Shown in pieces: positions 1-7,258 of a stretch of 64,000 nt of DNA (positions are counted from its first letter, which is position 1; every line of letters begins with the position of its first letter). The notes beneath the pieces are model-generated. The model was not told the origin of the DNA, searched no databases, and was given only the letters and a program-made list of their open reading frames with translations. The translations under genes and the position numbers were made by a program. Source of the DNA: a virus; the IMG/VR virus record IMGVR_UViG_3300044612_000719, positions 33,276-97,275 of that record; one strand, given 5' to 3'.

Positions 1-38
1 TGCTTCCCACCTTCAGTCTTTTTATTAAACGCCACCAT
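1..38 (-). CDS. possible 5' fragment of a further minus-strand gene
   Basis: An ATG reads off the left edge and begins M-V-A-F-N-K-K-T-E-G-G-K. It lies 9 bases beyond the stop of the preceding gene, with a weak AAGGCG purine stretch upstream. The position continues the tail-fibre operon. Only 12 codons are visible, so no function can be proposed and the start itself is uncertain. Confidence 0.3.
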   Translation of the reverse strand, partial: MVAFNKKTEGGK

Positions 39-47
39 GACAGCGCC

Positions 48-395
48 TTAAGCGATTCGGTTAACGTATCCGCTTATCTGAATTGCGTTAGCGGCGGCGG
101 CACAGAAAGCACGAACAACTGTTCCACCAGTCAAAATAAGACCTGGAACAATCAGGTATAGACCATTTTGTGCCTTAACGGTGAATTCAATGTCATCATC
201 TGTTGCCGTTGTTCCACCCCACTGGATGGTCAGCAAGCGGTCTGTTGCGGTGTCATTAACGGCATACAACCAAATCTCATCCAATGCCGTTGCATGGGCT
301 GTGTGGATAAGCGTTCCAGCGGAGGCTGTCGCCACAACCTTGATCTGCCTACCATTTGTTGAACCACTAAGGGTTGTTTTGCTATATGTTGCCAT
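48..395 (-). CDS. small virion-associated protein, beta-rich
   Basis: A 115-residue protein rich in Ala, Thr, Val and Ile, with no signal peptide or membrane segment. Its pattern (a start with TxxxTA, a central 'xLxAVNDTATDRxLTIQWGG', then 'LILTGGTVVRAF') matches two other small proteins in this operon, at 6544-6882 and 11133-11486. The three look like paralogous beta-sandwich structural proteins interspersed among the fibres. Position inside the fibre cluster suggests a fibre or baseplate decoration protein. Exact role unknown. Confidence 0.75.
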   Translation of the reverse strand: MATYSKTTLSGSTNGRQIKVVATASAGTLIHTAHATALDEIWLYAVNDTATDRLLTIQWGGTTATDDDIEFTVKAQNGLYLIVPGLILTGGTVVRAFCAAAANAIQISGYVNRIA

Positions 396-403
396 AATTA
401 CGC

Positions 404-793
404 CTAACTAAATATTCTTTGTGATAATACAATTTGGTCGTCTTCCCAGCCAGTAATCTTTGTTGTTGCAATAGCCGCCGACGCATTAATATCTGCGTTC
501 ACAATCGTACCATCAGCAAGCATAGTGGATGTGATAGTTCCTGTTGGGGCGCTAAAAGTACCTGTAAAAGAAGCATTGTTCGTTGTGGCAAGGCCCGTCA
601 CTATGCCTGTACTGCCGTTTACTGAGATAACACCTGCTTGGTAGGAAAGGCTATTCCAGGCGGTTGAGCCATCACCAATTTTAAGTTTACCTGTGTCGGT
701 TTCACCGCCCAGTTCACCAGCACCAAGAGTGGGGTTAGACGCCGTCCAGTTAGCCGCTGTATCTCTACGAATCAGTATTCGTCTAAATGCCAT
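404..793 (-). CDS. tail fibre protein with Mtd-N-like domain
   Basis: A 129-residue protein. Residues about 5-52 (RRDTAANWT...ELGGETDTGKLKIGDGSTAWNSL) match the short N-terminal domain of phage major tropism determinants and many fibre N-termini (Mtd_N type). It is followed by 'SVNGSTGIVTGL' and 'FTGT' fibre repeats and a 'TKI' repeat. It is a short relative of the 260-residue protein at 2577-3359, with the same N-terminus but a truncated shaft. Likely a receptor-binding or fibre-tip component. The 72 bases before its downstream neighbour hold only that gene's ribosome site and a TATACT hexamer. Confidence 0.82.
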   Translation of the reverse strand: MAFRRILIRRDTAANWTASNPTLGAGELGGETDTGKLKIGDGSTAWNSLSYQAGVISVNGSTGIVTGLATTNNASFTGTFSAPTGTITSTMLADGTIVNADINASAAIATTKITGWEDDQIVLSQRIFS

Positions 794-865
794 TAGTCAT
801 CTCCAGAAGGGTTTTTATCTACCCAAGTATACAAGTTCTTTATCCTGCAATCGCTGTAATTACTA

Positions 866-1210
866 TCAGCCAGCGGGAATTGCGACCCATGCCAGAGTTT
901 CTTCGTCCCAATAGAACTCCCCCTCTGGTCTAGGGTTTGGTGCTTGCCAGTCATGGTTGTCATCTAAAGACCAAGAAGGAAATGGTTGTGGCGCAACAAA
1001 CACATCAGCGTCAGCATCATAAGTGAAACCAATACCTGCGTACTGTTTACGAATGTTGTTGTTGTATGAAGTGCGTTTACAGGTTTGTCCACGTATGTTT
1101 CCATAATGTGTTTCCCAATCGGAAATACCATTTACAACTTCGGTTTCATTGCGACCAGTTATTACTTCTGTAACAATGTTGTTTTCATCTAAAAATGCGT
1201 AATGTGCCAT
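866..1210 (-). CDS. conserved fibre-cluster protein, MAHxAxLxxxNxV family
   Basis: 114 residues starting MAHYAFLDENNIVTEVITG. The order is: an N-terminal beta segment; a 'QTSYNxNxRxxYAGIGxTYD' core (here RTSYNNNIRKQYAGIGFTYD); then 'PFPSWSLDD', a Pro-rich segment and an 'FYWDEE' tail. A paralogue lies at 9771-10139 with the same block order. Proteins of this family are common beside tail fibres in marine and freshwater myoviruses. Their biochemical role is not established. The stop of the upstream fibre gene overlaps its ATG by one base, implying translational coupling. Confidence 0.8.
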   Translation of the reverse strand: MAHYAFLDENNIVTEVITGRNETEVVNGISDWETHYGNIRGQTCKRTSYNNNIRKQYAGIGFTYDADADVFVAPQPFPSWSLDDNHDWQAPNPRPEGEFYWDEETLAWVAIPAG

Positions 1211-2574
1211 TAGAAAGAAACCGTTCCTGTTCCAGCCGTAAATGTGTAAACTCTGTACCCAGCACGGCTTACTGTGCTAACAGAGTATGTTAATCCTGCA
1301 CCAATAGTGTTAATTTGAGGGAATGTACTTGGATATGCAATAATCACTATTCCAGAACCACCAGCACCTCCAATACGAGCCGCACCGCCAGAGCCTCCAG
1401 AACCACCACCACCTCCACCAGTGTTTGCGGACCCAGGATTACCAGCGTTAGCACCAACTCCATTACCACCACCGCCAGCACCACCTGAGCCGCCTGAAGT
1501 AAAACCACCAGCGCCTCCACCACCTGCACGAGTTACCGCAGAACCTGTTATTGATGAAGAGATTCCTGATCCACCGTTGCCGCCTTGGTTCGTTGAAACA
1601 GCGTTGGCACCGCTTCCACCAGCACCTCCTCCGCCGCCTCCTGAACCATAACCACCATTACCACCACCTGTACCGTTGCCTCCAGCATTACCTTGACCAG
1701 CAGTACCAGCACCACCGACCATGCCTTGATAACCTTCACCGCCTCCGCCAGAGCCTCCAGAACCACCATTTCCAATTTCACTACCACCAAATCCACCACC
1801 AGTAGATGAAACACTGCTCAAAACAGAAGAAGAACCCTGTGATTGGGCTGCGCCACCCGCACCTACGGTAATGGTGAATCCACTAGTTGGTATTGCAAAA
1901 CTAGCAGATGTTAAATACCCACCTGCACCACCACCACCGCTAGCATGTCCATTGCCAGCACCACCGCCACCAGCAACCACAAGATATTCAACATTGAATA
2001 CTGTAGTGAATCCAACTCCTGCGGATTGCGAACCAACACCGTAAGCGTTTTTGGGTCGCACGTACACCGTATAACTTGTTCCAGAAGTCAATCCAGTTAG
2101 GTTTTTTGGACTAGACGAAACACCTGCATCAACCCAACTTGTTAAGTAGTAGTCATACCCCGTTATTGCACTACCACCAGCGGTAGTTGAGAAGTTAACG
2201 GTTGCTGTTGTTGCTGTAATACTGCTTACTGACGAAATAGTTGTAGTTCCAGTAGGTGGTCCAAATGTTGTAAATGAAACAGCAGTTGAAGCAGGGCCAG
2301 ACCCAACAATGTTTACAGCCCTCAAGTAGACGCTGTACGCAGTGTTTTGTGCCAAACCGCTAACCGTTACGGGAGAAGTAGCGTCCGCTGGGGATAGGGC
2401 AGTCCATGAAGAGTTGTTAAATGAATACTCATAGTTGGTAATTGCAGCGCCACCGTCGTTTGTTGGTGCAGTAAACGAAATCGCTACGGATGTATCCGTA
2501 GGAATAGCACTTAATGAGGTTGGAGCATTGACTGGTTCTGAAGCGTATGAGTTGGCTACGCCAAGTATTTGCAT
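1210..2574 (-). CDS. tail fibre with two FN3 domains and glycine-rich C-terminus
   Basis: About 454 residues. Two fibronectin type III domains occupy the N-terminal 190 residues ('APTSLSAIPTDTSVAISFTAP' type strands and 'YSVYLRAVN'/'YTVYVRPKN' strands). A roughly 250-residue glycine-rich domain follows, beginning EYLVVAGGGGAG and ending 'SGIVIIAYP'...'FTAGTGTVSF'. The same glycine-rich domain closes the proteins at 3586, 8466 and 10151. It resembles the polyglycine-helix sandwich domains of phage adhesins. I chose the ATG at 2574 over an upstream GTG because it sits 2 bases after the previous stop. Likely an exposed receptor-binding fibre. Confidence 0.85.
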   Translation of the reverse strand: MQILGVANSYASEPVNAPTSLSAIPTDTSVAISFTAPTNDGGAAITNYEYSFNNSSWTALSPADATSPVTVSGLAQNTAYSVYLRAVNIVGSGPASTAVSFTTFGPPTGTTTISSVSSITATTATVNFSTTAGGSAITGYDYYLTSWVDAGVSSSPKNLTGLTSGTSYTVYVRPKNAYGVGSQSAGVGFTTVFNVEYLVVAGGGGAGNGHASGGGGAGGYLTSASFAIPTSGFTITVGAGGAAQSQGSSSVLSSVSSTGGGFGGSEIGNGGSGGSGGGGEGYQGMVGGAGTAGQGNAGGNGTGGGNGGYGSGGGGGGAGGSGANAVSTNQGGNGGSGISSSITGSAVTRAGGGGAGGFTSGGSGGAGGGGNGVGANAGNPGSANTGGGGGGSGGSGGAARIGGAGGSGIVIIAYPSTFPQINTIGAGLTYSVSTVSRAGYRVYTFTAGTGTVSF

Positions 2575-2576
2575 AA

Positions 2577-3359
2577 CTATGCCGCCGTATTGCCGACTAA
2601 AACCCACTCATCAGTACCAATTTTTATCAACGTAGCCGCTGAGTATTGTCCGTTAAGTTTTAACTTAGAACCCTGAGAACGAATGGTTACACCTGCACCT
2701 CCAACAGTTACCTGACCAGCGCCAAGTTGCAGAATGTTCACTTGGTCGCCAATAGTAAAACCAACAACTGCATTAGTGGGTATAGTCAACGTGATTGCCG
2801 AAGCGTTGCTCAATGTAACCAAGTCATGTGCGTCAGTAAGCGCAAGCGTGTACGTAGTTCCAGTTTGAGCATTTAAAGTTAAGCCAGTTAGTTCGGCAGA
2901 ACCAACAGCCCTATCAGCGATCTTTGCTTGAGTGACAGCGTCTGATGCGAGCATTGCATTCGTTACTGTGGAGTTAGGCAATACAACAGTGCCCGTAAAC
3001 GTGGGTGAAGCAAGTGGTGCTTTAGCATCAATCTGTGTTTGGATAGCAGAAGTAACACCATCCACATAACCAATCTCCGTGGATGTGACTGTTCCGATGG
3101 ATGTAGTTGATGGTAAAACTACGGTTCCTGTAAATGTAGGACCAGCGGTTGTGGCAAGACCCGTTACTACACCTGTATTACCGTTCACCGAAGTAACGCC
3201 GCCTTGATAGGCGAGACTGTTCCATGCGGTTGAACCGTTACCAAGTTTAAGTTTGCCTGTGTCGGTTTCCCCACCTAATTCACCAGACGCAAGAGTTGGG
3301 TTAGCCGCAGTCCAAGCCGCTGCCGTGTCCCTACGAATCAATATTCGTCTAACTGTCAT
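2577..3359 (-). CDS. tail fibre with Mtd-N-like domain and repeat shaft
   Basis: 260 residues. The N-terminal Mtd_N-type domain (RRDTAAAWTAANPTL...GNGSTAWNSL) is nearly identical to that of 404-793. It is followed by 'SVNGNTGVVTGL', two 'SPTFTGTVVLP' shaft repeats and a C-terminal beta domain (TGTTYTLALTDAHDLVTL...) seen at the ends of many phage fibres. The ATG overlaps the stop of the 59-residue gene upstream (TAATG). Predicted extracellular, on the virion. The near-identity of its first about 50 residues to the other copy suggests recent duplication or module exchange. Confidence 0.85.
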   Translation of the reverse strand: MTVRRILIRRDTAAAWTAANPTLASGELGGETDTGKLKLGNGSTAWNSLAYQGGVTSVNGNTGVVTGLATTAGPTFTGTVVLPSTTSIGTVTSTEIGYVDGVTSAIQTQIDAKAPLASPTFTGTVVLPNSTVTNAMLASDAVTQAKIADRAVGSAELTGLTLNAQTGTTYTLALTDAHDLVTLSNASAITLTIPTNAVVGFTIGDQVNILQLGAGQVTVGGAGVTIRSQGSKLKLNGQYSAATLIKIGTDEWVLVGNTAA

Positions 3360-3538
3360 TACGCACCACCACCATCGTCTACAAAGGAAAAATTAAGACT
3401 TGAATCGGAAAATCCTCCATCAGACACAGTCTCTGCAAGAACTTTCCATACCCCATCATAATATAGCCAAACCCTTCCACCTGATACGTATTCATCTCCA
3501 GAAGATGGGGAGTTAGGGAAATCAAGTGGTGTAGCCAT
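3359..3538 (-). CDS. 59-residue FPxSP-module fibre protein
   Basis: A short gene read directly from the sequence: MATPLDFPNSPSSGDEYVSG, then VWLYYDGVWKVL and an acidic, Gly-rich tail. It is a free-standing copy of the module FPxSPxxxDxYxxGxxxWxYxGxxWxxL that forms the N-terminus of the fibres at 6884, 7258 and 8466. It may be an adaptor that docks a fibre or a stand-alone fibre cap. The stop overlaps the next ATG. Confidence rests on the module match and perfect coupling. Confidence 0.72.
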   Translation of the reverse strand: MATPLDFPNSPSSGDEYVSGGRVWLYYDGVWKVLAETVSDGGFSDSSLNFSFVDDGGGA

Positions 3539-3585
3539 TATGATTCCATTGTATCTTGGTTATAGATGGTAGTCATTAACTACCT

Positions 3586-4347
3586 TTAGAAATACGCCGT
3601 TATATAAATTGCGCCAGAACCACCAGCACCACCTGCTTGACCACTTGTTCCAGCAGCACCGCCTGCACCACCAGCACCGACTGAATACGAGTAACTAGCG
3701 GATGGTGCTGAAATTATTGCTTCTACATATCCAGCCGCACTACCAGTTCCACCCATGCAAACTCTTGTTGCCCCTGCGCCAGCATTTGTTCCACCAGCAC
3801 CAAATGCTCCTAGAGGAGTTCCTGGTCCAAACGAACCACCAGTGTAAACTTGCCGAGCAGTGTTGTATTGTGCAACGTTGATTCCGCCCGCACCGCCGAA
3901 AACAAAACCAGTTGCAGGCGAGTTAACTGTTCCACTCCCAGGATTACCACAACCCTGCCCAGATGCCAAACCGATTCCACCACCAGTTGCGGTTAACAAT
4001 GATGTGCCAAAGGTTGAAGTACCACCAATGCTTCCAGCGCCTGCGTTTCCTGCACCGTCACCACCGCCAGAACCAGCACCGCCACCACCGCCACCTACCA
4101 TTTGAATCTTCAAATACCTAGCGTTAGATGGGGTTGTATATGTTCCGCTTCCACTTGTGTAAACAGTTAATTGTGGGGTTGGCTCAGGAAAAACAACAGC
4201 CCAAATAGAACTGTTCCAAGCCATGATTCTGTTTGTGTCAGTTTCATAAATAACTTGACCAACAAACGGTGAAGCAGGACGAGTAGACGACGTACACACA
4301 CCAGGCTTAACAATGGACTGTGCGCCAACAACACTACTCAGAGGCAT
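3586..4347 (-). CDS. tail fibre, CTSxTRP module plus glycine-rich domain
   Basis: About 253 residues. The N-terminal module 'KPGVCTSSTRPASPFVGQ' with 'IYETDTNRIMAWNSSIW' is followed by a glycine-rich domain with 'LKIQMVGGGGGG', a Cys pair (GQGCGNPG, TRVCMGG) and a terminal 'SGAIYITAYF' strand. I prefer the ATG at 4347 over a TTG at 4383 because GGAG lies 6 bases upstream of it. It overlaps the previous gene by 14 bases. One of four glycine-rich fibres in this operon. Likely host recognition. Confidence 0.83.
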   Translation of the reverse strand: MPLSSVVGAQSIVKPGVCTSSTRPASPFVGQVIYETDTNRIMAWNSSIWAVVFPEPTPQLTVYTSGSGTYTTPSNARYLKIQMVGGGGGGAGSGGGDGAGNAGAGSIGGTSTFGTSLLTATGGGIGLASGQGCGNPGSGTVNSPATGFVFGGAGGINVAQYNTARQVYTGGSFGPGTPLGAFGAGGTNAGAGATRVCMGGTGSAAGYVEAIISAPSASYSYSVGAGGAGGAAGTSGQAGGAGGSGAIYITAYF

Positions 4348-4519
4348 TAGGACTCCATTCTTCGGCGGTGTTACCTTCAGCAACCCACGCTAGATACTGC
4401 TGGTAGTCAGAGTTAGCAGGGTCGGTAGGGACATGGCTCATAACACCGCCACAAACCATGACTATTGCGTCAGGGTATCCAGCATTAGTGCGCTTAAACC
4501 ATTCAACAATGTTTGTCAT
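4334..4519 (-). CDS. small tail-fibre-associated protein (DPANxDYxxYLAW motif)
   Basis: 61 residues starting MTNIVEWFKR. The C-terminal half contains 'DPANSDYQQYLAWVAEGNT', a motif found in many small phage proteins encoded next to tail fibres, including fibre-assembly proteins. I chose the ATG at 4519 because it overlaps the preceding stop as ATGA; a longer upstream extension would run into the neighbouring fibre gene. Possibly a fibre chaperone or minor virion component. Role inferred from motif and location only. Confidence 0.7.
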   Translation of the reverse strand: MTNIVEWFKRTNAGYPDAIVMVCGGVMSHVPTDPANSDYQQYLAWVAEGNTAEEWSPNASE

Positions 4520-5604
4520 AACTCTATGCTCGCCGTGTATCTGCTCAAAATCATCATTCCATTTACGCCAGTAGTCCCACCAATACCACCAGCGACATAT
4601 TGCCAACCGTCTGTGTTGACATCAATAGATACTGGAGGGGTGATGTTATTTTGTCCAGTTCCGCCAGCATTTGCAATACTTATTTTGCCAGAATTTCCTG
4701 CCGAGTCAAAAACTGTAATTGTTGGTGCGGCTCGCATACTTACTGGGAACTTTGCAAAACTACAGTGAAAGTTTCCGCTGTTGAAAATGTTGTAATAAAG
4801 GGTAGTTGTGTTTTGTTCATAGTAGTACCGTTCGCATTTAGCAAGCGTTGTGCCGTAGTCTTCAAACTCAAATGGTGTAGCAACAGCACCAGCCTCAAGT
4901 TGAATACCAGTAATGTCAAAGGTTCCAGTAGCGTTTGCGGGAAAAGTAACAATAAAAGAAACTGAACTATTAGACGTAATTGTTTTACCCGATACAGAAG
5001 GCATAGTAAAACTCACGGAAAAGCGTTGCCAAGTTGAAGTAAAACTAAAGTTAGTTGAGTTTACCGCAACTGCACTAGAGCCACCTGTCCCAAACTCTTG
5101 ATATGTTTGCCAGTTAACAGTCCTTGATGCGTCTGCTTTCCCGTAAAAACTTAACGTAACCGTTTGACCATTAAGTTTTCGTACATCTTCAATTCTGGAA
5201 AACATACCGTTCGTTGTTGAACCAGAACCAGCAACAGTAAAAGCAACACGCATATAGTTTGAAACATTCAAACCAGTAGGTTGGTCACCAGTAAAAGTCT
5301 GTTGGCTGATTGTTCGTGTTGCACCAGTGCCGTCGTAGTACATGAACCATCTGTCTGCGATAAAGGCTGCGTTAGCAGGGTTGCTGAACGAAGTCCCTCG
5401 TTGCCAAATCTTAAAGTCCCCGTTTACAACCATGTTCCTGCCACCAGCGATAGGAGCCAACACAGTCCACTGTGTACCATCCCACACCGCAGTCTGGTCA
5501 ACATCAGTCATATAAATAACCTGACCATCAAACGGGGCAGACGGGCGGTTGCCTGAAGTACAGACTCCAGGCTTCAAGCCTTGTGTCGTAGCAGAAATCG
5601 TCAT
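4516..5604 (-). CDS. tail fibre with CTSxTRP module and carbohydrate-binding-like domain
   Basis: 362 residues. The N-terminus 'LKPGVCTSGNRPSAPFDGQ' with 'VIYMTDVDQTAVWDGTQW' is the same module as 3586, 5912 and 8466. Residues about 55-235 (NMVVNGDFKIWQRGTSF... to FDITGIQLEAGAVATPFE) form a jelly-roll domain of the type widespread in phage fibres and cyanophage structural proteins, thought to bind carbohydrate. The C-terminal about 110 residues begin CERYYYEQN. Stop and start overlaps on both sides show tight coupling. Probable receptor-binding protein. Confidence 0.85.
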   Translation of the reverse strand: MTISATTQGLKPGVCTSGNRPSAPFDGQVIYMTDVDQTAVWDGTQWTVLAPIAGGRNMVVNGDFKIWQRGTSFSNPANAAFIADRWFMYYDGTGATRTISQQTFTGDQPTGLNVSNYMRVAFTVAGSGSTTNGMFSRIEDVRKLNGQTVTLSFYGKADASRTVNWQTYQEFGTGGSSAVAVNSTNFSFTSTWQRFSVSFTMPSVSGKTITSNSSVSFIVTFPANATGTFDITGIQLEAGAVATPFEFEDYGTTLAKCERYYYEQNTTTLYYNIFNSGNFHCSFAKFPVSMRAAPTITVFDSAGNSGKISIANAGGTGQNNITPPVSIDVNTDGWQYVAGGIGGTTGVNGMMILSRYTASIEL

Positions 5605-5855
5605 TGCTCTAAAAGACTCTCTTGTCTTTCTGCGGCAGATTGGATGTTGGCAGCAAGTACTACAGCGTCACGGTCAGCAGGAATTTCTGTAATAGTAGGG
5701 TCAGCCAACATACGTTGTACCTCTATTTGGAAGATTTCCTCTATCGCTACACGGCAACGCTCTTTTACTGCGTTGTTAATCCAATCCTGTTGGTCAACAG
5801 CAACATATCCAAGCGCTTTATTTTCTGCTTCCGTAAGTGTGATTGTATATTCCAT
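5601..5855 (-). CDS. conserved phage protein in fibre cluster (MEYTxTLTEAENKAL family)
   Basis: 84 residues: MEYTITLTEAENKALGYVAV, then 'DWINNAVKERCRVAIEEIFQ' and 'LADPTITEIPADRDAVVLAA'. It is mostly alpha-helical, soluble and acidic. Closely similar small proteins occur beside tail-fibre genes in many aquatic myoviruses; no function is established. A good ribosome site (AAAGGA, about 5 bases before ATG) marks the start. Its stop overlaps the next fibre's ATG. Confidence 0.8.
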   Translation of the reverse strand: MEYTITLTEAENKALGYVAVDQQDWINNAVKERCRVAIEEIFQIEVQRMLADPTITEIPADRDAVVLAANIQSAAERQESLLEQ

Positions 5856-5864
5856 AAGTTTCCT

Positions 5865-5915
5865 TTATCCGAGTAAAAAAGTAATTACAGGGGTATGCCT
5901 AGTGTAAATCGTCAT
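5865..5915 (-). CDS. possible 16-residue peptide overlapping the fibre stop
   Basis: An ATG at 5915 overlaps the TGA of the upstream fibre gene as ATGA and encodes MTIYTRHTPVITFLLG. Its TAA is followed within 10 bases by the ATG of the MEYT-family gene. The ATGA overlap is how most real genes in this operon are joined, and the peptide is hydrophobic at its end. It could equally be a coupling device with no functional product. Confidence 0.35.
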   Translation of the reverse strand: MTIYTRHTPVITFLLG

Positions 5916-6544
5916 GAAATTAGCGCTCCTCTAAAAAATGTATGCTCATATTGCTGGAAAATTGTTCTTGCTTGACCATCAGACCAAGAAGCAACACCAA
6001 GTGTGTCACCAACATTTAAATAGATATTACTGGCACCAGCAAGAATGTTCCAGGTGTTCCCACCATCAAAAGCAAAAGTACGTTCTCTGCCTCCGTTGTA
6101 TCTAAACCACACCTGAGAAACAAATGCGTTTTGATAAATGCTTGCAGAAAATACGTAGTTTCCAGCCACGGGAGCAGTAAACAAACCAGTGGAAGTATTG
6201 AAATGAGAACCCACGTTGTATGAAGTTGCATTAAATACAACCGTGTTTCCGCCCGTATAACTTAAGTTTCCATTTCTAGTAGCAAGAAATGATGGTTGTG
6301 CGGTAGCAGTCAATACACCAGAAGCAACAGTAGTTGGAAGCGTTACCGTTCCAGTAAAAGTTGGCGATGCTGTGTTTGCCTTGCTTGGTGGGTACTCAAC
6401 CCAAGCAGAACCAGTCCACACCTTTGCCAAAGTGGTATCGGTTTCGTAGATAATCTGACCGACATAAGGTGAACCAGGGCGTGTAGTACTAGTGCATACT
6501 CCTGGCTTTACTGAGCCAATACCGTAGCCTTCAGAAAAAGCCAT
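5912..6544 (-). CDS. tail fibre with C1q-like C-terminal domain
   Basis: 210 residues. The CTSxTRP module (VKPGVCTSTTRPGSPYVGQ... KVWTGSAWV) is followed by an 'SPTFTGTVTLP' shaft repeat. A C-terminal C1q/TNF-like jelly roll starts near residue 80: 'FLATRNGNLSYTGGNTVVFN', 'FNTSTGLFTAPVAGNYVFS', ending 'YEHTFFRGALI'. C1q-like domains form compact trimers, which suits a trimeric fibre tip that binds a ligand. The previous stop overlaps this ATG. Predicted virion-surface receptor binding. Confidence 0.85.
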   Translation of the reverse strand: MAFSEGYGIGSVKPGVCTSTTRPGSPYVGQIIYETDTTLAKVWTGSAWVEYPPSKANTASPTFTGTVTLPTTVASGVLTATAQPSFLATRNGNLSYTGGNTVVFNATSYNVGSHFNTSTGLFTAPVAGNYVFSASIYQNAFVSQVWFRYNGGRERTFAFDGGNTWNILAGASNIYLNVGDTLGVASWSDGQARTIFQQYEHTFFRGALIS

Positions 6545-6882
6545 TAGGCAGTCTGCTTCTCCCAGCCAACGGCTGTAACTGTTACTTTGGCGGCTGTATC
6601 TGATAAACCTTGTAATGTCTCACCAGCCGCTAGAACAATGGCTGTATCCCAGACCATAAGATCGTTTGCGCCAATAGGAAGCGCCGACATGATGCGGTTG
6701 GCGGCTGTAGCCGCTGAACCAATAGCCAATGTCACCGTACGGTCAACGGTATCCGTATTTGCAATGATTATTTGCTTAATGATGTCGGCATAGCCAGTTG
6801 CGGCTGTCACAATTGTGGTCGTAGATGTGCCTAACTGGACTGGACCACCAAGCCGTGCTTCGTTTCTGTCTCCAATTGCCAC
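6544..6882 (-). CDS. small virion-associated protein, beta-rich
   Basis: 112 residues starting from a GTG that has AGGAG about 6 bases upstream. Sequence features 'VTAATGYADIIKQIIIANTD', 'VDRTVTLAIGSAA' and 'LAAGETLQGLSDTAAKVTV' match the pattern of 48-395 and 11133-11486. The family looks like a single beta-sandwich domain used as a fibre-associated structural protein. No catalytic motifs. Role inferred from its repeated placement between fibres. Confidence 0.75.
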   Translation of the reverse strand: MAIGDRNEARLGGPVQLGTSTTTIVTAATGYADIIKQIIIANTDTVDRTVTLAIGSAATAANRIMSALPIGANDLMVWDTAIVLAAGETLQGLSDTAAKVTVTAVGWEKQTA

Positions 6883-6883
6883 G

Positions 6884-7258
6884 TCACGCTCCTATAGTCA
6901 TAGTCATAATTGCACCTTCTGTAGTCGTTGAAAGACCACCAGAAGGAGGGATGATCGCCCATTTTACACCCGAAGTGGTAGACGAGTCAGCGGTCAACAC
7001 ATAGGAGTTAGATGCTCCAGCCGCTAGTTTTTCCGCCGTAATAGCATTTGTAGCAATTTTTGCTGTGGTAACAGAGTCACTAGCAAGTTTGGCATCAGTA
7101 ACGGCAAGTGCGGCTATTTTTGCAGTAGTGACTGCATCAGTGGCAATTGCGGATTCGCCCAAGACGATAACCCATGCTGTGCCGTTATACATCCACGTTG
7201 TTGTTCCAACGGTGTATTGGTCGTTGTTTGACGGGGAGTTAGGGAAATCTATAGCCAT
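6884..7258 (-). CDS. tail fibre with FPxSP module and AVTTAKIA repeats
   Basis: 124 residues. The N-terminal FPxSP module (MAIDFPNSPSNNDQYTVG, then WMYNGTAWVIVLG) leads into a run of five roughly 10-residue repeats of the type 'AVTTAKIAA', 'AVTDAKLAS', 'SVTTAKIAT', typical of triple-stranded beta-helix fibre shafts. It then has a C-terminal 'SSTTSGVKWA' segment that also ends the large fibre at 11488. Likely a short fibre or connector. Confidence 0.82.
   Translation of the reverse strand: MAIDFPNSPSNNDQYTVGTTTWMYNGTAWVIVLGESAIATDAVTTAKIAALAVTDAKLASDSVTTAKIATNAITAEKLAAGASNSYVLTADSSTTSGVKWAIIPPSGGLSTTTEGAIMTMTIGA

Noticed and set aside
1421-1651. Proline-rich open frame opposite a glycine-rich fibre
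   Set aside because: Reverse complement of Gly codons (GGN) gives Pro/Ala runs; same for those at 3860, 8614 and 9049. These are shadows.
404-3359. Diversity-generating retroelement suggested by Mtd-like domains
   Set aside because: Only the N-terminal Mtd domain is present; no reverse transcriptase or template repeat was seen in the window.
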